Assembly: GCA_036971615.1 (NCBI GenBank)
Contig: JAYKKR010000036.1
Span: 62,001 to 126,000, forward strand
Direction of reading: 5' to 3'
DNA: 64,000 bases
Source of the DNA: Amyloporia xantha
Lineage: Eukaryota; Basidiomycota; Agaricomycetes; Polyporales; Adustoporiaceae
Shown: positions 1-11,567 of the stretch, piece after piece
Layout: each line of letters opens with the position of its first letter
Position numbering within the stretch: the stretch's first letter is position 1
Position numbers and translations under genes: made by a program
The notes under the pieces: model-generated
The model's input: only the letters and a program-made list of their open reading frames with translations
The model's database searches: none
Told to the model about the DNA's origin: nothing

Positions 1-1794
1 CGGATGTCGCTTCGGCGTGACTGGAGCGAACGGCGACGTGATGGGCAGAGCGCCCGACCCAGATGCATGGCCGGCGCGCTTACGTGACGGCGTGTGCACA
101 CTCTCTGGGTATGCAGCAGGTGGAGGGGTCCTCGGGCCATCAAGAGGGACGTTTAGCAGCGGCGCCGATGGATGGTACATTGCGATTGGCGGGGGGTCCA
201 GGTTCGCCTTGTAGTGCGCGAGGCTCGCCGACGGGCTCATGTGCAGCCCGGCGTGCGACAAGGGTGTCTTGATCGGTGAGAGCTGAAGACCGCCGCTGGT
301 GATGCGCTGCCTGCGGGGCGGTGTGCACGGCCGACGCGGAGGAGTGCACGGCACGGGAAGCAGCTGCTCGTCGTCGGGCGGAGGCGTGCTCAGATCTCGT
401 CTGGCTGCTTCTCGCTGCTTTCCAGCCGGCAGCCGACGCTCAATCAGTCCCTGTCGAGCAGGCAATTCCTGCGTGATGGTCCGACAGAGTCAGCAATTAA
501 GCAATCCCACGGCAAGAAAACACGCACCCGGCGAGCTTGGCGCCCTTTACCCTTGTTGGCTTTCTTAGGCTTGCGGTTGAGAAGGGTGGCACCTGGGCTC
601 AGCGCGTCGACAGAGGGAACGTTGTGCAGCCAATCAGCATATTTGTCCTCGTCCTCAAAGTGAGCGACATTGCCATTCTGTGATGACATCGAGGGCGATC
701 GACTACGCGCTTCCGCGTCAACAATGCTGGCATGAGAGGACAGGGGTGGACTCGAGGACGAGCTACAATTGGGCGTTAGCGCCGGGACAGACGACGCAGA
801 AGGGGATGGGTCTTCGCCACGCAGCTCTTCTTCGATCGCCTCTCCAGCAGTCGAAGTGGAAGCTTGTGCCGCTGTGAGGCGATGATAATTAGAGGATGGC
901 GGCAATGGCGGGAAGATAACATCCGTGGGAATCGGCGGAGGGGGATAAGCTTGATAATACGGCTGATGATGGGTAGATGCAGGAAAACCGGGAAAATATG
1001 GGGGCAACACCGGTGCCGGAAGTATAAGAGGAAGAGACCCAGAAGCTTGGGCACTCTCGGGCCCGTCCTGATTTTTCTTTCGGCGTTTGGTATCCCTTAT
1101 CATAATTTCGTCCATGGTGCCTCGCTTTTTCGGACCACGTTTGCTCGCTTTATCCTTGTCCGCTTTGACCATATCGGCGCACAGATTCTTCCGGAATCCG
1201 CCGCCCACAAATGCATTGACGTCGTCGTCGAATATGGCCCACAGACTCTTGCCCTCCGAGCGGCCACGGGGGACTTTACGGAAGACAGCCATGGTGCTGA
1301 GGCAATGTCGGACCGAGTTCATCCACGTTTGCTCTCCGCGCTTGTAGTAGGGGTATACGGTGGTTATCCACTCATATATGTCCTGGAGAGTAAGCCTATG
1401 CTGAGGAGACGATAAAATCGCCTGGCCGATCAAGCCTGCATAAGCAAAGTCGGGCTTTGCTGACGAATATGGACCAGGCGGCAGCACGAAGGGCAGTTCG
1501 TCCTCTTCGTCTTCAACTGCAGGCGAAGAACGCATTGGACCCGGGGAAGAGACAATGTTCACGATTCGGGTAGGACTAGATGGCGAGGGGCGATGGGGGG
1601 TGCGCGGGAAAGAGTAAATGTTGCGTCCAGATGGTGTTTCCGGACGCGTACTAGGTGGCCTGGGTGCCCTGAACTGTGGCTGAAAACGTGGCCCTTGTTG
1701 AGGCGTGTGAGGCAAAACGCCGTCTGGGTTAAATGGAGCCTTTGGCCACCTTGGTTAATTTCCAAGCAGAATAATAGCCATTAAGCCTCACCAT
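1..1794 (-). CDS. Forkhead transcription factor, 3' end outside window
   Basis: Nuclear DNA-binding regulator of the forkhead family. A winged-helix domain runs from FAYAGLIGQAIL through LQDIYEWI and WMNSVRHCLS to GKSLWAIFDDD, around residues 95-185; WMNSVRHCLS is the recognition helix. Before it comes a Pro/Ser/Thr-rich arm with many SP/TP sites, after it a basic patch (KRGPKKRG, KRRKK). The reading frame crosses a 59-bp intron (469-527) and continues to base 1 with more proline-directed sites (QLSPIKTPLS), so the C-terminus is missing here. The frame has no ATG before the forkhead region; I infer that ATG 1792-1794 is an exon by itself, joined across a 52-bp intron (1740-1791) to read MAPFNPDG. 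The phospho-site-rich tail resembles cell-cycle forkheads such as Hcm1/Fkh2, but I cannot assign which one. Confidence 0.88.
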
Positions 1795-2060
1795 CAGTGG
1801 CTGCGACGTCAAGGCCTCGCTCACTACTTTTTCGCTATAATATCTATAGTGATGAGGCGTTTCAGGTGCGACCTATTTATATCACAGTCAACATTCGCGA
1901 TCAGAAATCGACAGGGACGTGTCGCGTACTTGTGGGGTCACGCTACGCGACGATGTCGCAGAAGGCGGTTGCTGGACGCGTCGGGCGTCGCGTGATTGCG
2001 CGGCTGAGTCTGTGGGTAAGGTGGTGCCGTGAGCCTGGATACGACAATATTGTAGAAATT

Positions 2061-2444
2061 TTAATACGCACTCAAGCGTGCCCTTTTGTCTCTCATTTTC
2101 AGCTCCATAATCATCTCCATCGTGTCCAATGGACGAGCGGGAAACGCGCTCTCAACCGGTTCGACCTTTACGGGTGTTCGGGGCGGCGGAGGCGACGGTG
2201 CAAGAGCCGACGCGTTCGCGGATGAACTGGCGCGAGATCTACCTCTTGAACGAGATTGTATTGACATAGACCGAGTCCTGTCGGCTGTAGGAGCAAATAC
2301 GCGGCTTTGGTCGGCTTGCTCGCCTGTCAGAAATTGCCGCATTGCTTCGGTGCCTCTGTTTAGGACTTCACGTGTAATGCCAGCATCCTGAAGAAGCTGC
2401 ACCATTGGAGATGGGAGGTTTGCACCTAGGTATTGAGAAGACAT
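2061..2444 (-). CDS. Small uncharacterised protein, 127 aa
   Basis: Single-exon ORF starting MSSQYLGANLPSP and ending RDKRARLSAY. I do not recognise a family. The first 40 residues look like a small helical region (VQLLQDAGITREVL, EAMRQFLTG). The middle is a low-complexity Arg/Ser stretch (SRSRGRSRASSSANAS) and a Pro-rich linker; a short charged helix (METIM-like, MEMIMELKMRDKRAR) closes the protein. The frame stays open upstream of the chosen ATG without another ATG, so the start is fairly secure. It is divergent from the gamma-adaptin gene, with 203 bp between the two ATGs, so the promoters must be shared or abutting. RS-like sequence suggests a nuclear protein, as inference only. Confidence 0.6.
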   Translation of the reverse strand: MSSQYLGANLPSPMVQLLQDAGITREVLNRGTEAMRQFLTGEQADQSRVFAPTADRTRSMSIQSRSRGRSRASSSANASALAPSPPPPRTPVKVEPVESAFPARPLDTMEMIMELKMRDKRARLSAY

Positions 2445-2647
2445 GTTGGGAACAATATATGAGGGTGGATGGTAGAGGAAAGAGATCTGTGGTACGGGTG
2501 CGGCACTGATGGGGAACGTGAGTGTGACCGCGCGTCGTGTTTCGTCACACACTCTGTCACACCGATCTCGCACCCCGCAAGCGCGCGCGAACAGTCTACG
2601 GCTCAGTGTGAACAACTTGGCCTGAAGGCACTGGCCAGGACGCTAGC

Positions 2648-5600
2648 ATGGTCTATCATAATCTGAAAGGCATGCACATTGCTTTCCTGTCCTCGGATGC
2701 TGCTAACGGCTTGAACAGCCCTCATCAAGGGAATCCGGGCCTGTAAGGTGAGCGCACCTCGCACACTTGCCAAGCGCAGCATACTCAGTCCAGCAGACGG
2801 TCGCAGATGAACGCGCCCTCATCAAACAAGAGTCGGCTGCTATCCGGGCCTCGTTCAGGGAGGAAGACTCGTATTCCAGGCATAACAATGTCGCAAAGCT
2901 GCTCTATATCCACATGCTCGGCTCGGAGGCCCATTTTGGCCAGATGGAATGTCTGAAGCTCGTAGCGAGCCCGCGGTTTGGCGACAAACGTCTTGGATAC
3001 CTGGGCATAATGTTGCTGCTGGATGAGAGTCAGGAAGTGCTTACGCTAGTGACCAACTCACTAAAGAAGTGCGTGGTCCGCTCCATGTCTGCCCAGGTGC
3101 TTATTATGCTACTCTACTAGTGATATGAACCACGCGAACATGTATGCTGTCGGTCTTGCGCTGTGCACTTTTGCAGATATTGCATCTGAGGAGATGTCTC
3201 GTGATCTGGCTAACGAGATCGAGAAGCTGCTGGGTTCCAGTAACACATACATCCGGAAGAAGGTACGGGGTTGACGCTGCCATCGTCATATCAATCCGTT
3301 CGAACTTAAGACGTTGAGACAGGCATCCCTATGCGCCCTGCGCGTCGTAAGGAAAGTGCCGGACCTTGCAGACCATTTCATATCGAAGACAAAGAATCTC
3401 CTCGCGGACCGCAACCATGGTGTTCTCCTCACAGCCATTACTCTCGTCACGGAAATGTGTCAAATTGATGCGACTTGCCTGGAGGAATTCCGAAATGTAC
3501 AAATTCTCTCTGTTAGCACGACTGTATATACTGATGTCGCCTCACTAGGCTGTCCCGCTACTTGTGCGACATTTAAAATCCCTGGTGACTACAGGCTATA
3601 GTCCCGAACACGATGTGTCGGGTATCACGGATCCCTTCTTGCAAGTGAAGATCCTCCGTCTTCTCCGTCTACTCGGCAAGGGCGACGAGAAGGCGAGCGA
3701 AACGATGAATGATATTCTAGCTCAGGTATGACGACTCAACGCCACGGCCATTCGTAAATCCATAATACTTAATCGATCACTCTAGGTAGCTACGAATACA
3801 GATTCAACAAAGAACGTCGGCAACTCTATCTTGTACGAGACGGTCATGACAGTCCTCGAGATCGAGGCGGATAGCGGACTCCGAGTCATGGCAATCAACA
3901 TCCTTGGCAAGTTCCTTAGCAACCGTGACAATAATATTCGGTATGTCTCGTCAAGCAATACCCACTCATGCGATTATTATTCCTTACTAATTCTCCCGCG
4001 CGAATTAGATATGTCGCCCTGAATACACTAAACAAAGTTGTCTCCATTGACACGAACGCTGTCCAGCGGCACCGTAACATCATTCTCGACTGTCTGCGTG
4101 ATGGTGACATCTCGATCCGGCGGCGGGCACTCGAGCTCTCGTACGCTCTCATCAACGAGCAGAATGTCCGCGTGCTTATCCGAGAGTTGCTCGCGTTCCT
4201 CGAAGTCGCCGACGATGAGTTCAAGTTAGGCATGACTACTCAAATATGTTTAGCTGCAGAACGGTTCGCTCCCAACAAGCGGTGGCATATTGACACCGTG
4301 CTTCGGGTTCTCAAATTGGTGCGGTCAGATTAAAATGACATATTACGATGTCGCTGATGGTTTCGTAAATTGCTTATGCAGGCAGGCAACTTCGTGAGAG
4401 AAGAGATCTTGTCTTCTTTTATTCGCCTTGTTGCACATACCCCTGAGCTCCAGGCTTACACGGCGTCGAAGTTGTACTCTTCGTTGCGGACAGATATATC
4501 CCAGGAGTCCCTCACACTGTCTGCGACGTGGGTGCTTGGAGAGTACAGTGAGGTGTTACTCGAGGGCGGCTTGGTTGACGAGGACCAGCCAAAACGGGTA
4601 AGTAAACGGACGATCCCGTCAGGCGAACGATATTGACAACGTTCATCATCCGCTAGATCACTGATGTAGAACTCGTCGATCTCCTACTCTCCATCATCGA
4701 CTCTCCCTACGCCAACTACCTCACGCGACAATTTGTTCTGACAGCAATCACGAAGATATCGTCACGGCCAACCACGTCGCCCGCACAGCAAGAGAGAATA
4801 GACAACATTCTTCATTCCTTCACGACTAGCCCCGAGCTCGAGATACAGCAGCGAGCAGTGGAGTTCGCTAGTCTCTTCAATCTCGATGTCCGCGCTGGTG
4901 TTTTGGAGCGCATGCCCCCACCGGAGCTGAAGGCGACTGTGATGGGAGTCGGTGAGTCCATGTCTTCCCTGTATGGTTCATCAATCCAATCTAAGGGTCA
5001 TATAGTCAGTGAGAACAAACCAGTCGGTTCTGTACAGCCCAGCAAGGATGTACGGTATCTCCTTGCTTTGGTGCAGAACCGTGTTAATTATGACTACCTT
5101 TGCGTTCTCAGGGTGATCTTCTTGGTGACGAAATACCCTCTGCGAGTGCGCAGCCAGTGAACGGTCATGCAGCCGCTGTGGCACCAAGCAATCAAGACCT
5201 TCTCGCGGAGATCTTCGGCAGCTCATCAACACCAGCAGCAGCATTTCCTGCACCAGCACCGAGTCAGAAGAACACCACTGTGCAAGACATCCTGGGTCTG
5301 TTCGACTCTCCCTCTGCGCCTAGTCCAGTACCCGCGTCTGCTTCCCCTCAGCCAATGCCGTTCGCAGCGGCATCCAACGGCGTCCAGCCCGCCTCATCCG
5401 CTTTCAATCTGACGCAAACACAAACACCGCCTCCACCACCGCCTGCACAGTCCCGCTTGACCGCATACCCAGCATACGACAAGAACGAACTGAAGGTGAC
5501 ACTGACACCGCAGACGTCGCCGACACGGCCCGGTGTCGTCAATATTTTAGCAAGATTCCAGGCGACAGGAAGCGCACAGGTGACCGGGCTCAACTTCCAA

Positions 5601-5926
5601 GCTGCAGTTCCAAAGGTTGGTGCTAACGAGATCCAAGCTTCCGTTATCGTTTACCTGATAATATTGCCAGTCGCAACAACTGCAAATGCTTCCCATGTCA
5701 AATCCGGATGTACGACCCGGTGCAGTAGAAACGCAGCAGATGCGCGTGATGGCACCAGTTGGGGTGAGTTGACATCCAAATGTTATAAACGACTTGATGA
5801 CTAACCTAACACGTTTAGGCCAATGTACGACTACGATTGCGGATATCCTACTCCGTGGATGGGCGTAGCATCCAAGAACAAGTAGATTTCAACGGGTTCC
5901 CGCCGGGGCTGACAGGCGGTTCATGA
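2648..5926 (+). CDS. APL4: AP-1 clathrin adaptor complex subunit gamma
   Basis: Large subunit of the AP-1 adaptor, which links cargo and clathrin at the trans-Golgi network and endosomes. I resolve 14 exons: 2648-2669, 2719-2747, 2797-3068, 3121-3262, 3323-3496, 3549-3725, 3786-3940, 4009-4318, 4382-4597, 4657-4951, 5006-5049, 5112-5615, 5671-5763 and 5819-5926. They sum to 2541 nt, 846 aa, close to the usual family length. The adaptin trunk is highly conserved ([48 protein letters not shown]). A Pro/Ala/Ser hinge with QDLLAEIFG and a C-terminal ear ([16 protein letters not shown] onward to FPPGLTGGS) follow. Intron 1 begins with GC, not GT, and only that junction restores the conserved [14 protein letters not shown]-terminus. 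It converges on SF3B1 with 190 bp between stops. Confidence 0.96.
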
Positions 5927-6116
5927 TCTTTTGTTGTTGGGATATTTAATGTCAACCCTGTTCTGTTACTATCAATGTACTGCTTCGTTTGAGTCCAGAA
6001 TGAGGACCGGCACGAGTCCTCTAAATACCTCTCAACCTGATTTTTCGCATTGAAAACAAATCGAGAAACGAAAGCACTATCATTACACATTAGACACATT
6101 CTACGTAGTACAAGAT

Positions 6117-9100
6117 CTAAATAAACATCTGCAAAGGATGTCTGTCATACACATTCTGGCCTTCGCTGAGTTCTCCAAGATCAGGATAGAAGGGTACAAG
6201 GGCATCCTCTGCACCAAGATAAAGTGAGTTATAAATACGCCAGTATACCTGTCGATGTCGCGTCAGCGATATGACATCACTGATAAAGTACGAAGTGACT
6301 TACCTCGCGGACTTTTCGCGCAGGATGGAAGAGACCTTGTAAGATGTAGCTCAACAACACGCCAGGCCCAAGAGTGACCCGCATCGACTCAACCGCCTCC
6401 ATAACAGCACCAATAACGTGAGGAGATGTCTCGAAACAGTTGGGCCACACGAGATTCATCAAGTGAAGCATCGAATCTTCGCAGCCAAGGCCGGCAACAC
6501 CAAGAGCGAGATGCTTGACAATTGTGCTAGCAGTTTGACGATGCACGAGATCACGATCCGTCAAGGCATCTTCTAGCATCGTGACGACCGAATCCGCATA
6601 ATATGCCGACTGCGGTCCAACATATTCGAAAACAAAGGAGAGCGCCTTCAAACAGCCGGTCCTCACGTTCAGTTCGGCTGTGCGGTACTCGTTCAAGATT
6701 GCTGGGATACACGTGAAAGGACCGCAAGTTTCCGCAACGATAGCGATCGCCACAGTGCTGCAGACACGACTCTGACGTTCTTGAACACGCAAGTTCGTCA
6801 GCAGGACTTGGAGTACATCTTGGGGACCCAAACTCTTGGCGATATAACCGAAGGAGTTGACGGCCGCTCGTCGGATACCCTTTTTGTGAGCTTTCAGTAG
6901 GTCAAGCAATTCGAAGCAAATACGCATCCACTCCCTCGCAGGAACGAACTCTGCGCCGCGATCAGCTGTGGATGGAGATCAGTATCTTATTCCAAAATGT
7001 TGATAATGAACCGCGTACCAATACGGCCGATCAAGTTGATGGTAGCCTCCTGCACTTTTTCATGTCGGTTACGAAGAATAGGGGTCATACGAGGCACTGC
7101 AAGAATATATCAGTCAACGAACCGAGACAAACAAGGAGTAGAGTGACTTACGGAGATCCTTCACAGGGGGATTCATCTGGGTCATACCCACAACGTTAGC
7201 GATAGCACCTTCGGCAGCAATAATACTACCGAGCGTGTCTGGGTATTCTTCACCGAGCTGCTCGAACAGAACCAATCCGAGTTTGCTGAGCAACTGGTCC
7301 TCTCCACATTGTTTGATAACTACGGCCAAACGAGTGGTGAGATCGGCCGCTTGCTGACGAACCTTGGCGCTCTTGTTGTTGAGACGCCAAAGAATGGTAG
7401 AAACGATCTGCGTCAGATATGGTTTGACGCGAATGCCTACAAAGCGGAGTAAATTAGAAATATTTATGTCCTCGAGTTAATGATGACTTGCCCAATGCAT
7501 TAACAACCGTCCCAAAGCCATCCAACATAACCTGATCCTCCGTGGTCTGCTCCTGGAATGAGTAAATGATACCGTCGACTAACCGGACTTCGAGGCGTTC
7601 GTCGATATCAGAAGCACCAAGCGAAGCAACCACTTTCGTGATCGTCTCCATGACCATCTTACGGTACGGCTCTGCCTCGTCCTTGAGCTCGTTGACAATC
7701 CGACCCACGATCTCCGCGACGCCGGACTTCTGCGCCAACTCGACAGTGGTTTCAACGACTTGCCTATAATTCCTCCGATCGAGCGCCATGCGACGGACCC
7801 AGAAGGCCTTGAAAAAGTCGGGTAAAATGTCTTGCTTGATGTACTGAGGCGTGACACCCTCGGTGGCCGCACACTGCTGAACGACTTTGAGTACAATCTT
7901 CTTCATCTCCTCGTCCGATGTTTGGAATTCACGAATAAGAATGATGGTGACCTCCTTGATGTAGTAGGAGACATATTCGGGATCCATCAAGGGCAGAATG
8001 AAACCAATGGCTTTGAGGAAAGCGGCAAGACTCTTCCCGCGGTGCAGCCGGATGCCGACCCAAAGGGGCTTGAGAACGTTGTCGAAAGATTCAATACCGT
8101 ATGGAGCGGCGGCTTCCGCAAGCGCGGCGAGGCCGAGTGCAGTCATCGTCCGGACTTTCTGCTGCTCATCTTGAAGTCCGTGAGCGATACAATCGACGAG
8201 GTTACGGAGGTGAGGAAGAACGGCACACCCCATCATAATGGCGATCTGCTGGACGATACGGATACCGGTATGGCGAGCCTGCCACGATTTCTTACTCCTG
8301 CAGACGGCTTTCAGGAATGGCAGGAGGGATGGGATACCGAGAGCAGACGCAACAACCGAGAATGCACGAGCCGTGGTATTACGCACATACTCGTCGGCAT
8401 GGTCGATATCAGGTCGCATGGTGGAAATCATGTGAGCGAGACCGGCTGCCTTCGACAGGTTCGAGATGATCTCCCGACCTTCGACACGGGCGTAGTAGTC
8501 TTCGTCAATCAGGAGCGGTTCGATGACGACGAGAATTTTATGGACATAAGGACGCACGAGATCATCGAGCTTGTACAAGACACGGTCGATGACTTTGACG
8601 AGTAGGTGACGTTCCTGGTCCTCGAGCGTGCGTTCCATGAGCAGTGGCAAAATCTTGTCGAACAGAGGACCAGCCCCGAATTCACGAGCTTTGTCGGTAA
8701 TCTGTCGAAGGGCAGTTTTGCGAACGGGAGGCGTACCGTTCTTGATTTTCAAAAGGAGACGCATGATTTTGCGCTCCTTCATCTCATCAACAGACAACTC
8801 CGTCTCATCCTCCTCCTTGAGAATTTTGGCGAAGTATTGTGCGTCTTCTGCCTTGAAGAAGGCAAGACTGCCGACGCCCGGAATCTCTGTGGGCAATTCT
8901 GGAGCCAGACCAGCGGCCGCCGCCATGGCTGCAGCGTCTGAACTCTCCTGAATTTGGAAACCGCCCACTTCCGTGACGGGTGTCGCAAACTTGGGAGGAC
9001 GAACTAAAGGGGCGTAACCGGGCGGCGGTGTGACGATAGCGTATCCACTAGCGGGAAGAATGGCGTCCAACTCTTCGTCCGTAAGGTATCGGTTGTGCTT

Positions 9101-9769
9101 GTCCTCCTGCATGAAGCCGGGGGCATTCATGATGATTGGGGTCATGGGTACATCTTGGGTGTTTGCGGCCGGAGTCTGATCCCACCGCGACCTCTTGGGT
9201 GTTTCGCCAACAGCATTGACATCCGCAGGTGTCGCATCCCAACGAGAGCGGCGCTTCTTAGGTGCAGCCTCCTCGAGAGCTTCCTTGGACCACTCACCGC
9301 CCTTCGTGTCCTTATTCTCCTTATCGTCAGGCTCAAGGACGTCCCATCTCCGTTTGCGCTTCATCCCTGCAAGTTCCTTCGCCGCCGCTTCGATCTCTGC
9401 CCGCGGCGGCGTCTTGTCCAAATCCATCTTCGCCTTGCCCTCCTCCCGTGCCTGCTTCTCTTTCTCCTCAATCGCCCGCTTGACCCTCTCTTCCTCCTTC
9501 TCCAGCCTCTGTAGCCTCATAGCATCCTTGTAACCCCCCTCAACGTCTTTCCCCTCTTCGGCGGCCTTGAAAGCATCGTCGCTCTCGAGGGCCGTGCGGT
9601 TGAAACGACGGTTATGGTAGTCTGACTGGCGTGAAGCGATCTGGCGCTTGGAAGCTGTCTCGGCGAAGGGGTCAACATTCTCTTCCTCCGCGAGGTCCGC
9701 AAACTCTTGCAAAACCTCCCTCGGTGCAGTGAATGAGTCGACCAGTCTCGGGGAATTAGGTGAAGCCAT
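6117..9769 (-). CDS. HSH155: Splicing factor 3B subunit 1 (U2 snRNP, SF3b155/Hsh155)
   Basis: HEAT-repeat scaffold of the SF3b complex, which holds the branch-point helix in the U2 snRNP. Five exons (7492-9769, 7152-7436, 7019-7096, 6304-6965, 6117-6248) total 3435 nt, 1144 aa. The N-terminal part is charged and has repeated RWD/TP units ([18 protein letters not shown]), the known phosphorylated region. From about residue 250 the HEAT superhelix is near-identical to other eukaryotes ([31 protein letters not shown]-type, [22 protein letters not shown]). The lysine in DEQQKVRT, mutated in human disease, is conserved. Intron 1 (7437-7491) has a GC donor (G|GCAAGT). The C-terminus ends [12 protein letters not shown] 257-aa antisense frame inside exon 1 is a shadow. 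Confidence 0.97.
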
Positions 9770-10118
9770 GGTGATGAGACTCAGAGAGATGGTGGTAGAC
9801 AGTCGTGCCAGACTCGATGACCAATATCAGCAATTGCGGCCCTGTTGAAAGTCAGATTCAACTCCGCCTAAACTGACGCCACTTTGTGGCTGAAAATGTG
9901 GCAAATGCTGGGAACGATAGAGTACTTTTAAGTTTCGTTGTGATTACTGCTCTTGCGATAAGGTGATAGGAGTGCAATGCGAAAAGGTTGCATACCATGC
10001 CTGCAGCGAGTCCTGTGCGTAACTCTATAATTTACAGTTGCAATTATTGACAATGGAAGCGCACAGCCCAGAGTCCTCAGTCAATATACTGCCCAGTCCC
10101 AACGTAGTCCACGACCAT
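9770..10118. other. Intergenic, SF3B1 upstream region
   Basis: Lies between the SF3B1 start and the stop of the MOZART1-like gene, both on the minus strand. No coding signal. It must hold the SF3B1 promoter; I see no motif I would name. Confidence 0.6.
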
Positions 10119-10457
10119 CTATCGCCCATTCAATTTTGGCTGCGCAGATATTGCTTGGCTTTCTCTGCGCAGTTCCTGTATAACTGCCTGCGTGAAGTCA
10201 GACGATGTCCATCACAGTCCTCTTATGGACCCGCGCTCACCGCGAGTGCCTCTGGATTCACGCCGCTTTCGATCATACCAACGCATGTCGCAAGAGTCTC
10301 CTTATCGAGCTGTGTGTTCAATAATTGTGATATGTCGTACAGGGCTGACGGCGGCGCATCTAAGCCAAGTGATGGCAGCCTGGGATAAACAGTTTCGAGA
10401 CTCACTGTCCAGAGTTTGCTGCGCCGACGTGATTCTATCTGACTCTCTTGAAGACAT
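10119..10457 (-). CDS. MZT1: Mitotic-spindle organizing protein 1 (MOZART1/Mzt1)
   Basis: Small gamma-tubulin-complex component that binds the N-termini of GCP proteins at microtubule-organising centres. Three short exons (10406-10457, 10241-10359, 10119-10187) separated by 46- and 53-bp GT..AG introns total 240 nt, 79 aa. The core reads [20 protein letters not shown], then [20 protein letters not shown] and LRRE, which is the diagnostic Mzt1 helix set; the family is 70-85 aa. No exon exceeds 119 nt, so simple ORF calling misses it. I chose the ATG giving MSSRESDR; in-frame ATGs at 10490 and 10523 could extend the N-terminus. The MOZART1 block crosses an intron placed exactly between EALA and AVIQE. 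It lies head to head with the first DOPA-dioxygenase gene. Confidence 0.93.
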
Positions 10458-10835
10458 CTTTCCTCGGCTGATTTTCAAAGACTCGCTCATTTCAGCTCTA
10501 TTACAGTCAAAACACGATATCATGTCACTGACCGGTGATTATTGTTGTCGTGGGCGACGGCGAACCTGGTGGTAAGACGCGACTCGACGCGTCGTGTTCA
10601 CATGACTCAGCGGCAGTGATTCTCCGAAACTGGCACACAGGAACCATTCTCGCCAACTGACGACATACTCTGCAAGCAATCGTAAGCAGAGCGTAAGCCA
10701 GAATACACATGCTTTGTAATGACTTCATTGGGCTACTACAAGTACAGATGGGTCGAGCGTGCTCGGGTCGTTACATCTCCTAAAGTGTTGCTGGAACCTA
10801 GTATATATCTGACCGCGACCGGCACACCGCGCATC
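10458..10835. promoter_or_regulatory. Divergent promoter region MZT1 / DOPA dioxygenase 1
   Basis: Non-coding stretch between two divergent ATGs. It contains ACGCGT at 10587-10592, the core recognised by MBF-type cell-cycle factors in ascomycete yeasts, inside a GACGCGAC-rich segment. Function is inference. Confidence 0.4.
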
Positions 10836-11567
10836 ATGACTTGGAAATCACCCCTGGAAGGATACGAGAATGCAGAACCCCTTCCTACAACAATCAACCC
10901 TGATGGCAAGTCACTGTACAATCCGCCAGGCCGGCGTTCGGCTGCATACGACGAGTTTCCGAAGCCGATAGATTCCTCCAATAATGGGTTCGACTTTCAC
11001 AGTGAGCAAAATGTCGCAGGAAGCTTCGAATAAAGAGACTGATATACACATCTACAATCGTGACGCATAGTCTACTATATGCAACACAGCGAAACCGAGG
11101 CATCGTACGCCAAGGAGTTGCATGAACGTGTGAGGAGGGAATTCCCCGAGGTGAGTGCAGAAGTCCACCTGTATCTCTTACCCTTCTGACCTGTTCGCTC
11201 AGCTCCGCATCTACAAGTTGTGGGACAAACCGATCGGTCGGTAGCTCTTAGGCGAATACCCAGCGGCCCTATGTCTTATCTTCTGTGCTTGTAGGACCCC
11301 ACCCAGTTGCGATGTTCGAAGTCAATACCTTTACGCCCCATCAGACAGGCGCGTTTTTCTCGTGGCTCACTGTGAACCGGGGACCATGTTCGTACGTATT
11401 TTCCAGTTCGATTTGCATCCTTTTGAAGCGTACTAAGGGTAGGCTACAGAGTCCTCATACATCCCAATACTGGCAACTCTCTGCAGGATCATACGGAACT
11501 AATGTCGTGGATGGGCAGACCGTATCCTGTGCTGACTGAGAGGTTGAAGCCGAGCCCCCGTTTTTAG
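10836..11567 (+). CDS. DOPA 4,5-dioxygenase-like protein, copy 1
   Basis: Member of the DOPA 4,5-dioxygenase family (the Amanita DodA fold), small non-haem-iron ring-cleaving enzymes. Five exons (10836-11001, 11071-11150, 11203-11236, 11295-11391, 11450-11567) give 495 nt, 164 aa. Family landmarks: NNGFDFHIYY, HERVRREFPE, GPHPVAMFEVN, FFSWLTVNRG, VLIHPNTG and DHTELMSWMGRP. The first metal-site motif is F-D-F-H where many relatives have H-x-H, so iron binding may differ. The substrate cannot be read from sequence: many fungi without betalain pigments carry this family. All four intron positions match copy 2 exactly, so the pair arose by gene duplication. Starts just after the TATA-like ATATAT at 10801. 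Confidence 0.85.

Noticed and set aside
864..1415. 183-codon plus-strand frame
   Set aside because: Antisense to the forkhead domain, no ATG-led domain or similarity.
7832..8605. Long plus-strand frame (257 codons)
   Set aside because: Exactly antisense to the conserved SF3B1 HEAT repeats; no family signal of its own.
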